From positions 156,448-220,447 of the forward strand of contig NZ_JAHHZN010000008.1 in assembly GCF_018760735.1 (NCBI RefSeq): 64,000 nucleotides of DNA, in the 5' to 3' direction. This DNA comes from Hymenobacter piscis. Its GTDB lineage: Bacteria; Bacteroidota; Bacteroidia; Cytophagales; Hymenobacteraceae. Both the position numbers and the translations under genes were made by a program. The notes below the pieces were generated by a model. It was not told the DNA's origin, ran no database searches, and saw nothing but the letters and a program-made list of their open reading frames with translations. Every line of letters starts with the position of its first letter. The first letter of the stretch is position 1. Shown one piece after another: positions 36,397-43,853 of this stretch.

Positions 36397-36414
36397 GGAG
36401 TGCTGAAGATTATG

Positions 36415-36633
36415 AGAACGTCATGCTGAGCTTGCCGAAGCATCTCGCGTGCTAATGTTATGGGAAAAGAACGTCATGCTGAGCGAAGCCGGAGGCGTAG
36501 TCGAAGCATCTCGCATGCTGATGTTGTGGGAAAAGGAACGTCATGCTGAGCGAAGCCGAAGCATCTCGCGTGCTGATGCAGGAGTAGTAAGCAGACGTCA
36601 GCACGCGAGATGCTTCGGCAAGCTCAGCATGAC
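36415..36633. repeat. Family A array: three direct copies and one inverted copy
   Basis: Left-type copies begin near 36415, 36468 and 36536; a right-type copy occupies 36593-36633. Copies differ by modules: the second has an extra GGAGGCGTAGTC between GAGCGAAGCC and GAAGCATC. The array fills the gap between the GNAT gene and argG, so the arg transcript would carry it. Confidence 0.9.
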
Positions 36634-36639
36634 CGCCAA

Positions 36640-37218
36640 TTATACTTTGTGGTCTTCCTGCGCCAGAATTTCAATGGATTGCTGCGTGAAACTGTCGTCC
36701 AGCGTATCGTACACCATGCCGGTACAGAGGCACATTTTGCGCTGGTTTTCCATCAGGATACCGTAGTTTTTGCAGCTGGAGCAGCCCTTCCAGAAGTCGT
36801 CCGACTGCGTGAGCTCGGGGAAGGTCACGGGGCGGTAACCCAGCTCGTTGTTGATCTTCATCACGGCCGCCGAGGTGGTGATACCGAAGATCTTAGCCGC
36901 CGGGTACTTGGTGCGCGACAGCTCAAACACGCGGTGCTTGATGGCGCGGCCCAGGCCCTCTTTGCGCAGTTCGGTGTTCACAATCAGCCCCGAGTTCACC
37001 ACGAATTTCGCGTCCTCGAAGGTTTCGATGTAGCAGAAACCCGCCAGTTGGTCATCGATGAAGGCAATGATGGCATCACCCTTTTCCATCTTCTTAATCA
37101 GATAGTTAGGATCACGCTTGGCAATGCCTACGCCCCGCGTTTTGGCGGATTCGGCGTACCATTGACAGAGGGTTTCCACATACTGCGCATCGGCAGCATC
37201 GGCGACTCGTAGGAACAT
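36640..37218 (-). CDS. GNAT acyltransferase, likely N-acylglutamate synthase of the arg operon
   Basis: 192 residues from the ATG at 37218; the longer frame runs into the leader RNA. GNAT fold with VVNSGLIVNTELRKEGLGRA (acyl-CoA loop near residue 80). The C-terminus has a CSSCKNYG pair and a CLCTG pair that could bind metal. In Bacteroidota an uncharacteristic GNAT heads the arg operon and stands in for the missing ArgA/ArgJ, making N-acetyl- or N-succinyl-glutamate. Position upstream of argG supports that role here; the acyl donor is not decided. Confidence 0.82.
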   Translation of the reverse strand: MFLRVADAADAQYVETLCQWYAESAKTRGVGIAKRDPNYLIKKMEKGDAIIAFIDDQLAGFCYIETFEDAKFVVNSGLIVNTELRKEGLGRAIKHRVFELSRTKYPAAKIFGITTSAAVMKINNELGYRPVTFPELTQSDDFWKGCSSCKNYGILMENQRKMCLCTGMVYDTLDDSFTQQSIEILAQEDHKV

Positions 37219-37233
37219 GGTCAAAGCTCGGTG

Positions 37234-37252
37234 GGCTGCCTGAGTTGGGCAG
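37234..37252 (-). promoter_or_regulatory. Small hairpin just before the arg GNAT start
   Basis: GCTGCC and GGCAGC form a six-base stem with a seven-base loop, 16 bases upstream of the start codon. It could mask ribosome binding. Confidence 0.35.
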
Positions 37253-37339
37253 CAGACTCGGGAAGACGAAAAGCGGGAGGGGAACGGCGCGGGCCAAGCA
37301 AAGCCTATGCTCAGGCAGAAACGCCGATAGCGACAAAAA

Positions 37340-37663
37340 CCCAAAAAGAAGGTGGGGCCAGCAGGCCGGGGAGCGGGGTATCCCGGCGGATGCCGGGCAA
37401 CGTCACACGAAGGCTTACACTCGGACTAAGGTCGGTTGATTCGTGAAAGGTCTCTTGGGGCGGGCTCCGGAGGGAGGACCCGGCGTCGGTTCGCGGTAGA
37501 GGCGGAACCCGGACGTACTATTGCAGCCAGCGGTTAAGCTGGCATGATTCGCACGACCAGTCGAGGTCGTCGCAGAAGCGCAATAGAAGAGAGTTGAATC
37601 ATGACGGGTGCCGCGGGGCGGCAAGGGAGTGTTTTCACGGTTTAAATCGTTTAAACCGCTAAA
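37340..37663 (-). ncRNA. Candidate structured leader RNA or ncRNA with an H-type pseudoknot
   Basis: No gene fits here although the bases are full of pairings. CTATTGC (37518-37524) pairs with GCAATAG (37580-37586), and CATGATTC (37543-37550) pairs with GAATCATG (37596-37603); the two helices cross. Hairpins CCAGC/GCTGG (37527-37542) and ACGACC/GGTCGT (37553-37570) sit inside. GGTTC/GAACC (37488-37509) and CCCGGC/GCCGGG near 37381-37400 add more. The strand is chosen because a TAGTTTTG box precedes it on the minus strand. T-rich runs near 37335-37350 could end it. It is not RNase P, tmRNA or SRP RNA by their conserved motifs. Confidence 0.4.
37638..37658. promoter_or_regulatory. Palindromic operator candidate at the arg promoter
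   Basis: CGGTTTAAA-TCG-TTTAAACCG is a perfect 21-base palindrome. A direct repeat of TAAATCGTT overlaps it (to about 37669). It lies just downstream of the -7 box at 37670-37677, where a repressor would block transcription start. Confidence 0.5.
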
Positions 37664-37669
37664 TCGTTG

Positions 37670-37677
37670 CAAAACTA
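37670..37677 (-). promoter_or_regulatory. -7 box for the arg operon or leader RNA
   Basis: Minus-strand TAGTTTTG, a perfect TAnnTTTG. No good TTTG is found at the -33 distance, so the promoter may need an activator. Confidence 0.45.
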
Positions 37678-37821
37678 GATGATTTTTTTCGGAAACTTTG
37701 CCGCTCCGGGAGCAAAAAAAATTCTTCCCCGGTTTGGCCGGTCCACTCCGGCCGGGGCCCGATGAGCCTCCTTTTGGCAGCGTACGGCGCGCAGTGCCTC
37801 ATTTCTCCCTACTTGCATCCT

Positions 37822-38604
37822 ATGAGCGAAGGCCTGAAAATTTTTAAAATCGGGGGCGGCATTATTGACGATGACGCCCAGCTGCAGCGGTTTCTGCGGG
37901 AGCTGGCGCGGGTGCCGGGCCGCAAGGTGCTGGTGCACGGCGGCGGCAAAGGTGCCAGCCAGATGCTGCGCGACCTGGGCCAGGAACCCCAGATGGTGCA
38001 GGGCCGCCGCATCACCGACGCGGCCACCCTCGACATCGTAACCATGTTCTACGCCGGCAAGACCAACAAGCAGGTGGTGGCCGGCCTGCAGGCCGCAGGC
38101 GTAAATGCGCTGGGCCTCTCCGGCGCCGATGGCAACGCCATCTGGGCCGTGCTGCGGCCGGTAAAGGACATTGACTACGGCTTCGTGGGCGACCTGCCAG
38201 CCGACGCGGTAAACGTGCCCCTGCTGCGCCAGTTGCTGGAAACCGGCCTGCTACCCGTGTTCTGCGCCATCACCCACGACGGCGCGGGCCAGCTGCTCAA
38301 CACCAACGCCGACACCATTGCCAGCGTGCTGGCCTGCGCCCTGGCCCCGCACTACGCCGTAGATCTGCACTACTGCTTCGAGAAGGACGGTGTGCTGCGC
38401 GACGTGGATGATGACGCCTCCGTAATTCCGCAGATTACCGCCGCCGAATACCAGCAGCTAAAGGCCGCGGGCATCATTGCGGCCGGCATGGTGCCCAAGC
38501 TGGATAACGCCTTTGCCGCCCTGGAGGCTGGCGTGGAGCGGGTAGTCATCGAGCACGCGCTGCGCATCAACGAGCCCGTAAAAACCGTGCTATGCCGGAG
38601 CTAA
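37822..38604 (+). CDS. argB: N-acylglutamate kinase
   Basis: 260 residues from the ATG at 37822; the frame extends upstream but the family N-terminus (LKIFKIGGGIIDDDAQLQRF) fits this start. Amino-acid kinase fold with VLVHGGGKGASQMLRDLG, LSGADGNAIWA and AGMVPKLDNAFAALEAGV. It phosphorylates N-acylglutamate. Starts the plus-strand half of the arg genes and overlaps the next gene by 13 bases. Confidence 0.95.
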   Translation: MSEGLKIFKIGGGIIDDDAQLQRFLRELARVPGRKVLVHGGGKGASQMLRDLGQEPQMVQGRRITDAATLDIVTMFYAGKTNKQVVAGLQAAGVNALGLSGADGNAIWAVLRPVKDIDYGFVGDLPADAVNVPLLRQLLETGLLPVFCAITHDGAGQLLNTNADTIASVLACALAPHYAVDLHYCFEKDGVLRDVDDDASVIPQITAAEYQQLKAAGIIAAGMVPKLDNAFAALEAGVERVVIEHALRINEPVKTVLCRS

Positions 38605-39659
38605 CCGCCCTCACCGACGACGCCATCGAGCTGCTGATTCAGCTGGTGCAGACGCCCTCCTTCTCGCGGGAAGAAGACCAGACGGCCGAGCTGATTTTCC
38701 GGTTTCTGGCGTTCCGCGGGGCCCGCCCCCAGCGCGACGCCAACAACGTGTGGGCCGTTTCGAAGCACTTCAACCCAGCTAAGCCCACCATCCTGCTCAA
38801 CTCCCACCATGACACGGTGAAGCCCGGCGCGTCCTGGACCACCGACCCGTTCGGGGCCGCGGTGGAAGGCGACCGGCTGACCGGCCTGGGCAGCAACGAC
38901 GCGGGGGCTTCGGCGGTGAGTTTGCTGGCTGCGTTCCTCTACTTCCACGAGCAGGAGAACCTGCCCTACAACCTCATCTGCGCCATTACGGCCGAGGAGG
39001 AGGTATCGGGCGTGAACGGCATCCGCCGGCTGCTGCCGCTGCTACCCCGGATTGACCTGGGCATCGTGGGTGAGCCGACGCAGATGGACCTTGCCGTGGC
39101 CGAAAAAGGTCTCGTGGTACTCGACTGCGTGGCTCACGGCCGCACCGGCCACGCTGCCCGCGAGGAAGGCGAAAACGCCCTCTACAAAGCCCTCGACGAC
39201 GTGCAGCGCCTGCGCGACTACCGGTTCGAGCGGGTATCGGAGCTGCTGGGCCCGGTGAAGCTGACGGTAACGCAGCTCCAAGCCGGCACCCAGCACAACG
39301 TGGTGCCTGACCGCTGCACCTTTGTGGCCGACGTGCGCACCAACGAGCTGTACACCAACCCGGAAGTGGTGGAGCTCGTGCGCGGCCTCATCGGGGCCGA
39401 CGTGACGCCGCGCTCCACCCACCTCAACTCCTCGCGCATCCCGCTCACGCACCCGCTGGTGCAGCGCGGCGTGGCGCTGGGCCGCCGTACCTTCGGCTCC
39501 GTCACCCTCTCCGATCAGTCGATGATGCCCTTCACCACCGTCAAAATCGGCCCCGGCGACTCGGCCCGCTCCCACACCCCCGACGAGTACATCCTGCTCA
39601 GCGAAATCCGCGCCGGCGTGCAAGGGTACGTGGAGTTGCTGGACGGGCTGGAGTTGTAG
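38592..39659 (+). CDS. argE: M20 family N-acyl-citrulline/ornithine deacylase (ArgE-like)
   Basis: 355 residues. M20 metallopeptidase: LLNSHHDTVKPG with the metal His and Asp, GLGSNDAGASAVSLLA, ITAEEEVSGVNGIR with the catalytic Glu pair, IVGEPTQMDLAVAEKG. In pathways using an ArgF' enzyme the substrate is N-acyl-citrulline, released as citrulline for ArgG. Starts inside the end of argB. The stop codon TAG (39657-39659) is made of the first bases of a palindromic repeat. Confidence 0.92.
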   Translation: MPELTALTDDAIELLIQLVQTPSFSREEDQTAELIFRFLAFRGARPQRDANNVWAVSKHFNPAKPTILLNSHHDTVKPGASWTTDPFGAAVEGDRLTGLGSNDAGASAVSLLAAFLYFHEQENLPYNLICAITAEEEVSGVNGIRRLLPLLPRIDLGIVGEPTQMDLAVAEKGLVVLDCVAHGRTGHAAREEGENALYKALDDVQRLRDYRFERVSELLGPVKLTVTQLQAGTQHNVVPDRCTFVADVRTNELYTNPEVVELVRGLIGADVTPRSTHLNSSRIPLTHPLVQRGVALGRRTFGSVTLSDQSMMPFTTVKIGPGDSARSHTPDEYILLSEIRAGVQGYVELLDGLEL

Positions 39660-39780
39660 CGCGAAGCCTTTGCTTCGCGTATCGTCGGACAGTAACTGAT
39701 ATTGTTCAACTGTACGCGCAACAGAAGCTGCGCTATGAAAATCCGTTTACACGATACGCGAAGCAAAGGCTTCGCGCTAC
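39656..39780. repeat. Family F inverted repeat with perfect 30-base arms
   Basis: Arms 39656-39685 (GTAGCGCGAAGCCTTTGCTT...) and 39751-39780 are perfectly complementary, and each contains the inner palindrome GCGAAGC/GCTTCGC. It supplies the argE stop codon and separates argE from argH. Confidence 0.92.
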
Positions 39781-39793
39781 ACCGCACCACACC

Positions 39794-41107
39794 ATGAAAA
39801 TCTGGGATAAAGGCATTGCCGTTGATCAAAAAATCGAGCAGTTCACCGTCGGACGCGACCGGGAACTGGATATGTACTTGGCGCAGTTCGACGTGCAGGC
39901 CTCCCGCGCCCAGGCCAACATGCTGGCCGGAGCGGGACTGATTTCCGCGGCGGAAAACCAGCAGCTGCAGCAGGGCCTGCAGGAGCTGGCCGCGCAGTTG
40001 GAAGCCGGTACGTTTACCATCGGCGAGGACTTCGAGGACGTACACTCCAAAATCGAGTCCTACCTGACCGAGCATTACGGCGACGCGGGCAAGAAAATCC
40101 ACACCGCCCGCTCCCGCAACGACCAGGTGCTGACCGCCATTCAGCTGTTCCTGAAAGACTACACCCGGCGCGCGGCCACCAAAACGCTGGAGCTGGTGGA
40201 GGTGCTACTGCAGAAGGCGGAAACGCACAAAACCGACCTGATGCCCGGCTACACCCACTTCCAGGCGGCCATGCCCAACTCGTTCGGGCTGTGGTTTTCG
40301 GCCTACGCCGAGCACCTGCTGCTGGACCTGGCCCTCTTCGAGGCGGCCCACACCGTGGCCGACCAGAACCCGCTGGGCTCGGGCGCGGGCTTCGGCAGCT
40401 CCTTCCCCATCGACCGGCTGCAGACGACGCAGGAAATGGGTTTCGGCAACCTGGCCGTGAGCAGCGTGGGGGCCCAGATGCTGCGCGGCAAAACCGAGAA
40501 AACCGTGGCCTTTGCCCTGGCCGGCATGGCCGCCACCCTGGCCAAAATGAGCTACGACCTGGTGCTCTACAACGGGCAGGACATGGCCTTCGTGGAGCTG
40601 CCCAAGGAGTTTACCACCGGCAGCAGCATCATGCCCCACAAGAAAAACCCCGACGTATTCGAGCTGATCCGGGCCCGCTGCAACGCCTTGCAGGCCCTGC
40701 CCAACACGCTGATGCTGGCCACCGGCAACCTGCCCAGCGGCTACCACCGCGACTTCCAGATTCTGAAGGAAATCCTGTTCGAGCCGATGACCCAGTTTCT
40801 CGACATCCTCGACATCGTGCTGTTTGCCCTGCCCCAGCTGCGCATCAAGCCCGACCTGCTCAACCAGCCCAAGTACGACGCCGTGTTTACGGTGGAGAAC
40901 ATCAACCAGCTGATCCAGACCGGCACGCCCTTCCGCACGGCTTACAAGCAGGTGGGCCTGGCCGTGGAAGACGGTTCCTACGTGCCCCGCAAGCAGTTCC
41001 AGACTACCCACCTGGGCAGCGTCCATAACCTCGGTCTAGAAGAAATCCGGGCGAAGGTGGCGCGGTTCCGGGCAGGCAGTCATCTGATCGAAACTCCTGG
41101 GGCATAA
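39794..41107 (+). CDS. argH: Argininosuccinate lyase
   Basis: 437 residues. Splits argininosuccinate into arginine and fumarate. Seen: DVHSKIESYLTEHYGDAGKK, IHTARSRNDQVLTAIQLFLK, MPGYTHFQAAMPNSFG, and the fumarase/lyase signature TGSSIMPHKKNPDVFELIRA with the mobile catalytic serine loop. Last step of the arginine pathway; 14 bases after the repeat. Confidence 0.97.
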   Translation: MKIWDKGIAVDQKIEQFTVGRDRELDMYLAQFDVQASRAQANMLAGAGLISAAENQQLQQGLQELAAQLEAGTFTIGEDFEDVHSKIESYLTEHYGDAGKKIHTARSRNDQVLTAIQLFLKDYTRRAATKTLELVEVLLQKAETHKTDLMPGYTHFQAAMPNSFGLWFSAYAEHLLLDLALFEAAHTVADQNPLGSGAGFGSSFPIDRLQTTQEMGFGNLAVSSVGAQMLRGKTEKTVAFALAGMAATLAKMSYDLVLYNGQDMAFVELPKEFTTGSSIMPHKKNPDVFELIRARCNALQALPNTLMLATGNLPSGYHRDFQILKEILFEPMTQFLDILDIVLFALPQLRIKPDLLNQPKYDAVFTVENINQLIQTGTPFRTAYKQVGLAVEDGSYVPRKQFQTTHLGSVHNLGLEEIRAKVARFRAGSHLIETPGA

Positions 41108-41175
41108 AATGCCAAAATCTTGAACAACGCGCTATTGCAACTGAATTTCAGTTAATTAACTTCTAAATCGAGAAT

Positions 41176-41219
41176 AGTAAGTAAGCACTCACCAATTAAA
41201 AGTAAGCTAACACTTACTT
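41176..41219. promoter_or_regulatory. Paired TetR-type operator candidates (AAGTAAG/CTTACTT)
   Basis: AAGTAAG-CTAACA-CTTACTT (41200-41219) is a perfect inverted repeat with 7-base arms. AGTAAGTAAGCACTCAC (41176-41192) is a related imperfect copy. They lie in AT-rich DNA 370-400 bases before the TetR gene. Confidence 0.45.
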
Positions 41220-41397
41220 TATTGGAATTCGTTGTGTAATATTGCTCCCGCTATCAGATAACGATTCCCACTAGTTGCTGGCAGCCAATTCCCACGCCCT
41301 GATTATCCGGATGAATTCCCACCCTCGTCCGGGCCCCTTCGAAAGCCGCGCGGCTTTGCCCCCGGCCCTGCCGCCCGCTGGCTTTCGGAACTCACGT

Positions 41398-41439
41398 AGC
41401 CGGCCGATTCGGATTCTCCGAATCGGCCGGCTTCTGTTT
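41398..41439 (+). terminator. Terminator-like hairpin after argH
   Basis: A 16-base perfect stem (AGCCGGCCGATTCGGA and complement, loop TTC, 41398-41432) is followed by TCTGTTT. The rest of the argH-TetR gap (41108-41585) contains the small palindrome AAAGCCGCGCGGCTTT at 41342-41357 and no gene. Confidence 0.7.
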
Positions 41440-41546
41440 GGAGCCGGCTGAGTGGAAGAAACAAACGGCTTTATTTTTTTGCATTACGCGTTTTTAGCGT
41501 TCTGAGCGCGAACTTGCAGCCTCAACCGATGCTCTGCCATCAACAT

Positions 41547-41566
41547 CCCGAATCACTATATTCGGG
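41547..41566. promoter_or_regulatory. Inverted repeat CCCGAAT-N6-ATTCGGG upstream of the TetR gene
   Basis: Perfect 7-base arms, 20 bases before the TetR start codon. A possible autoregulatory operator or a leader hairpin. Confidence 0.4.
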
Positions 41567-41585
41567 GGCTTAACCGACTCTGTTT

Positions 41586-42116
41586 ATGACGAACCGCAAG
41601 CAGGACATTGCCGAGGTAGCACTGCGGCTCTTTGGGGAGAAAGGTTTCGAGAACACGTCTACCCAACTTATTGCCAAGGCCGCCGGGGTTTCCGAGGCCC
41701 TGATTTTCAAACATTTCGGCTCCAAGGATCAGCTCCTGGAATTTGTTATCCGCAACGGCTACAAGCGCATCATTGAGGATAACCGCGGTGGCCTGGGCGA
41801 GCCTGACCCGCTCACGTTCATCTACAGCGTGATTGAGCTGCCCTACAAGCTGGTGCAGGCCGAGCCCCACTTCTGGAAGCTCCAGTACCGCCTCGCCGAC
41901 TCCGAAATGGCCCGCCAGCAGCACGAGCGGTTCATGAAGCCCGTGCCGGCCCTGCTCCGCCAGGCCTTCGAAAAGCTCGGCTACCCTGATCCGGACAAGG
42001 AAACGGCCCTGCTGCTGCTGCTGGTGGAAGCCCTCTGGAAAATGGAAGCCACCAAAACCGAAGACCACGGCCGCTACATGCTCGACTTCATCAAAGGCAA
42101 ATACCAAGCGCAGTAA
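41586..42116 (+). CDS. TetR/AcrR family transcriptional regulator
   Basis: 176 residues. N-terminal helix-turn-helix: DIAEVALRLFGEKGFENTST then QLIAKAAGVSEALIFKHFGS, residues 6-48. The C-terminal ligand domain is family-typical but gives no hint of ligand. No divergent neighbour; the next gene on the other strand (lpd) converges with it. Candidate sites are the inverted repeats at 41176-41219 and 41547-41566. Confidence 0.92.
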   Translation: MTNRKQDIAEVALRLFGEKGFENTSTQLIAKAAGVSEALIFKHFGSKDQLLEFVIRNGYKRIIEDNRGGLGEPDPLTFIYSVIELPYKLVQAEPHFWKLQYRLADSEMARQQHERFMKPVPALLRQAFEKLGYPDPDKETALLLLLVEALWKMEATKTEDHGRYMLDFIKGKYQAQ

Positions 42117-42149
42117 ATATTCTAGGCGTAGTGGCCAACCCAAGGGCCT

Positions 42150-42194
42150 AAAAAGCGAAGTCCCGGCCGAATTTCGGCCGGGACTTCGCTTTTT
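42150..42194. terminator. Perfect bidirectional terminator between TetR gene and lpd
   Basis: A 45-base palindrome: AAAAAGCGAAGTCCCGGCCG on the left and CGGCCGGGACTTCGCTTTTT on the right, centred on AATTT. It ends in T5 on both strands. Confidence 0.93.
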
Positions 42195-42213
42195 GAATGA
42201 ATGCTGAACGCTC

Positions 42214-43608
42214 CTACAAGTGAATTACCTCCCCGTAGGCAGCGGCGGCGGCTTCCATCACGGCCTCGCTCATGGTGGGGTGCGGGTGCACCGATTTGAT
42301 GATTTCGTGGCCGGTGGTTTCGAGCTTGCGGGCTACCACCACTTCGGCAATCATTTCGGTTACGTTGGCCCCAATCATGTGGGCGCCCAGCCACTCGCCG
42401 TACTTCTTGTCGAAGATGACTTTTACGAAGCCGTCCTTCACGCCGCCGGCCGAGGCTTTGCCCGAGGCCGAGAACGGGAATTTACCCACCAGAATGTCGT
42501 AGCCCTGCTTTTTGGCTTCGGCTTCGGTAAGGCCCACCGAGGCAATTTCCGGCGAGGCGTAGGTGCAGCCGGGGATGTTCTGATAGTTGAGGGGCTCGGG
42601 ATGGTGACCGGCAATTTTCTCGACGCAGATAATGCCTTCGGCCGAAGCCACGTGGGCCAGGGCGGGGCCGGGCACGATGTCGCCGATGGCGTAGATGTCG
42701 GGCACGTTGGTCTGGTAGAAATCATCCACCACCAGGCGGCCTTTCTCTACTTTGATGCCCAGCTCCTCAAGGCCCAGGTTTTCGATATTGGTGACCACGC
42801 CGGCGGCGCTCAGCACCACGTCGCAGGCAATCTGCTGGTCGCCTTTGGCCGTTTTGATGGTCACGTTGCAGCCTTCGCCGCTGGTATCGACGGCCGTTAC
42901 TTCGGCCGACGTGAGCACGTTCACGCCGATTTTCTTGAAGGATTTCTCCATCTGGCGCGACACTTCCTCGTCTTCCACGGGCACGATGCGGGGCAGGTAT
43001 TCCACCACCGTCACTTCCGAGCCCATGGTGCGGTAGAAGTAGGCAAACTCGACGCCGATGGCGCCGGAACCCACTACCACGAGGCGCTTGGGCAGCTCGG
43101 GCAGCACCATAGCCTGGCGGTAGCCGATGATTTTCTTGCCGTCGATGGGCAGGGCGGGCAGCTCGCGGGAGCGGGCCCCGGTGGCCAGGATGATGGACTT
43201 GGCCTCGATGGTATCCTTGCTGCCATCGGCCTTGGTGAGCTCGATTTTGCCGGGGGCCAGCAGTTTGCCGGTGCCCATGATGGCGTCAATCTTGTTCTTT
43301 TTGAAGAGGAAGTTGATGCCCTTGCTCATGCCGTCGGCCACGCCGCGGCTGCGCTGAATCACGGCGCCGAAGTCGTAGCCCACTCCTTCCGCCGACAGGC
43401 CGTAGTCTTTGGCGTGGTTGAGGTACTCGAATACCTGGGCGCTTTTGAGCAGCGCTTTGGTTGGGATGCAGCCCCAGTTGAGGCAGATTCCGCCGAGCGA
43501 CTCGCGCTCTACCACGCCTACTTTCAAGCCCAGCTGCGAAGCCCGGATGGCGGCTACGTAACCGCCGGGGCCGCTGCCGATAACGACCAGGTCGTATTGC
43601 AATGCCAT
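42214..43608 (-). CDS. lpdA: Dihydrolipoyl dehydrogenase
   Basis: 464 residues from the ATG at 43608 (MALQYDLVVIGSGPGGYVAA); the longer frame is not family-like. FAD motif at the N-terminus, redox disulfide in GGICLNWGCIPTKALLKSA, NAD motif VVVGSGAIGVEFAYFYRTMG, AIGDIVPGPALAHVASAEG, and the C-terminal HPHPTMSEAVMEA with the catalytic His. It reoxidises lipoamide in pyruvate and oxoglutarate dehydrogenase complexes. The other E1/E2 genes are not in this window. Confidence 0.96.
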   Translation of the reverse strand: MALQYDLVVIGSGPGGYVAAIRASQLGLKVGVVERESLGGICLNWGCIPTKALLKSAQVFEYLNHAKDYGLSAEGVGYDFGAVIQRSRGVADGMSKGINFLFKKNKIDAIMGTGKLLAPGKIELTKADGSKDTIEAKSIILATGARSRELPALPIDGKKIIGYRQAMVLPELPKRLVVVGSGAIGVEFAYFYRTMGSEVTVVEYLPRIVPVEDEEVSRQMEKSFKKIGVNVLTSAEVTAVDTSGEGCNVTIKTAKGDQQIACDVVLSAAGVVTNIENLGLEELGIKVEKGRLVVDDFYQTNVPDIYAIGDIVPGPALAHVASAEGIICVEKIAGHHPEPLNYQNIPGCTYASPEIASVGLTEAEAKKQGYDILVGKFPFSASGKASAGGVKDGFVKVIFDKKYGEWLGAHMIGANVTEMIAEVVVARKLETTGHEIIKSVHPHPTMSEAVMEAAAAAYGEVIHL

Positions 43609-43853
43609 GTTATGTTCGGTTGAAGGGTAAGAAGAAGGGCTGCGCGCCGCATCGGGCAGCCCGCAAGCCAAGCCGGGCAAAGATAGGCACCCCGGGTGAG
43701 TGTGCCACCCTTCCGCCGGCCGGAGCGGCCAAACAGTTCCGGACAAAATTTTGGGCTAACCCGCAGCCCTAACGGAACGCCGCGCGTACATAGAGCCGTT
43801 GTTGCCTAACGCTGGCCGCTGAGCCCGTTATTTCTTCTTTTTCACCTCGTTTC

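Noticed and set aside
37340..37663. Structured region as RNase P RNA, tmRNA or SRP RNA
   Set aside because: None of the fixed sequence blocks of these RNAs is present on either strand, such as GAGGAAAGTCC for RNase P RNA or a tRNA-like end with CCA for tmRNA.
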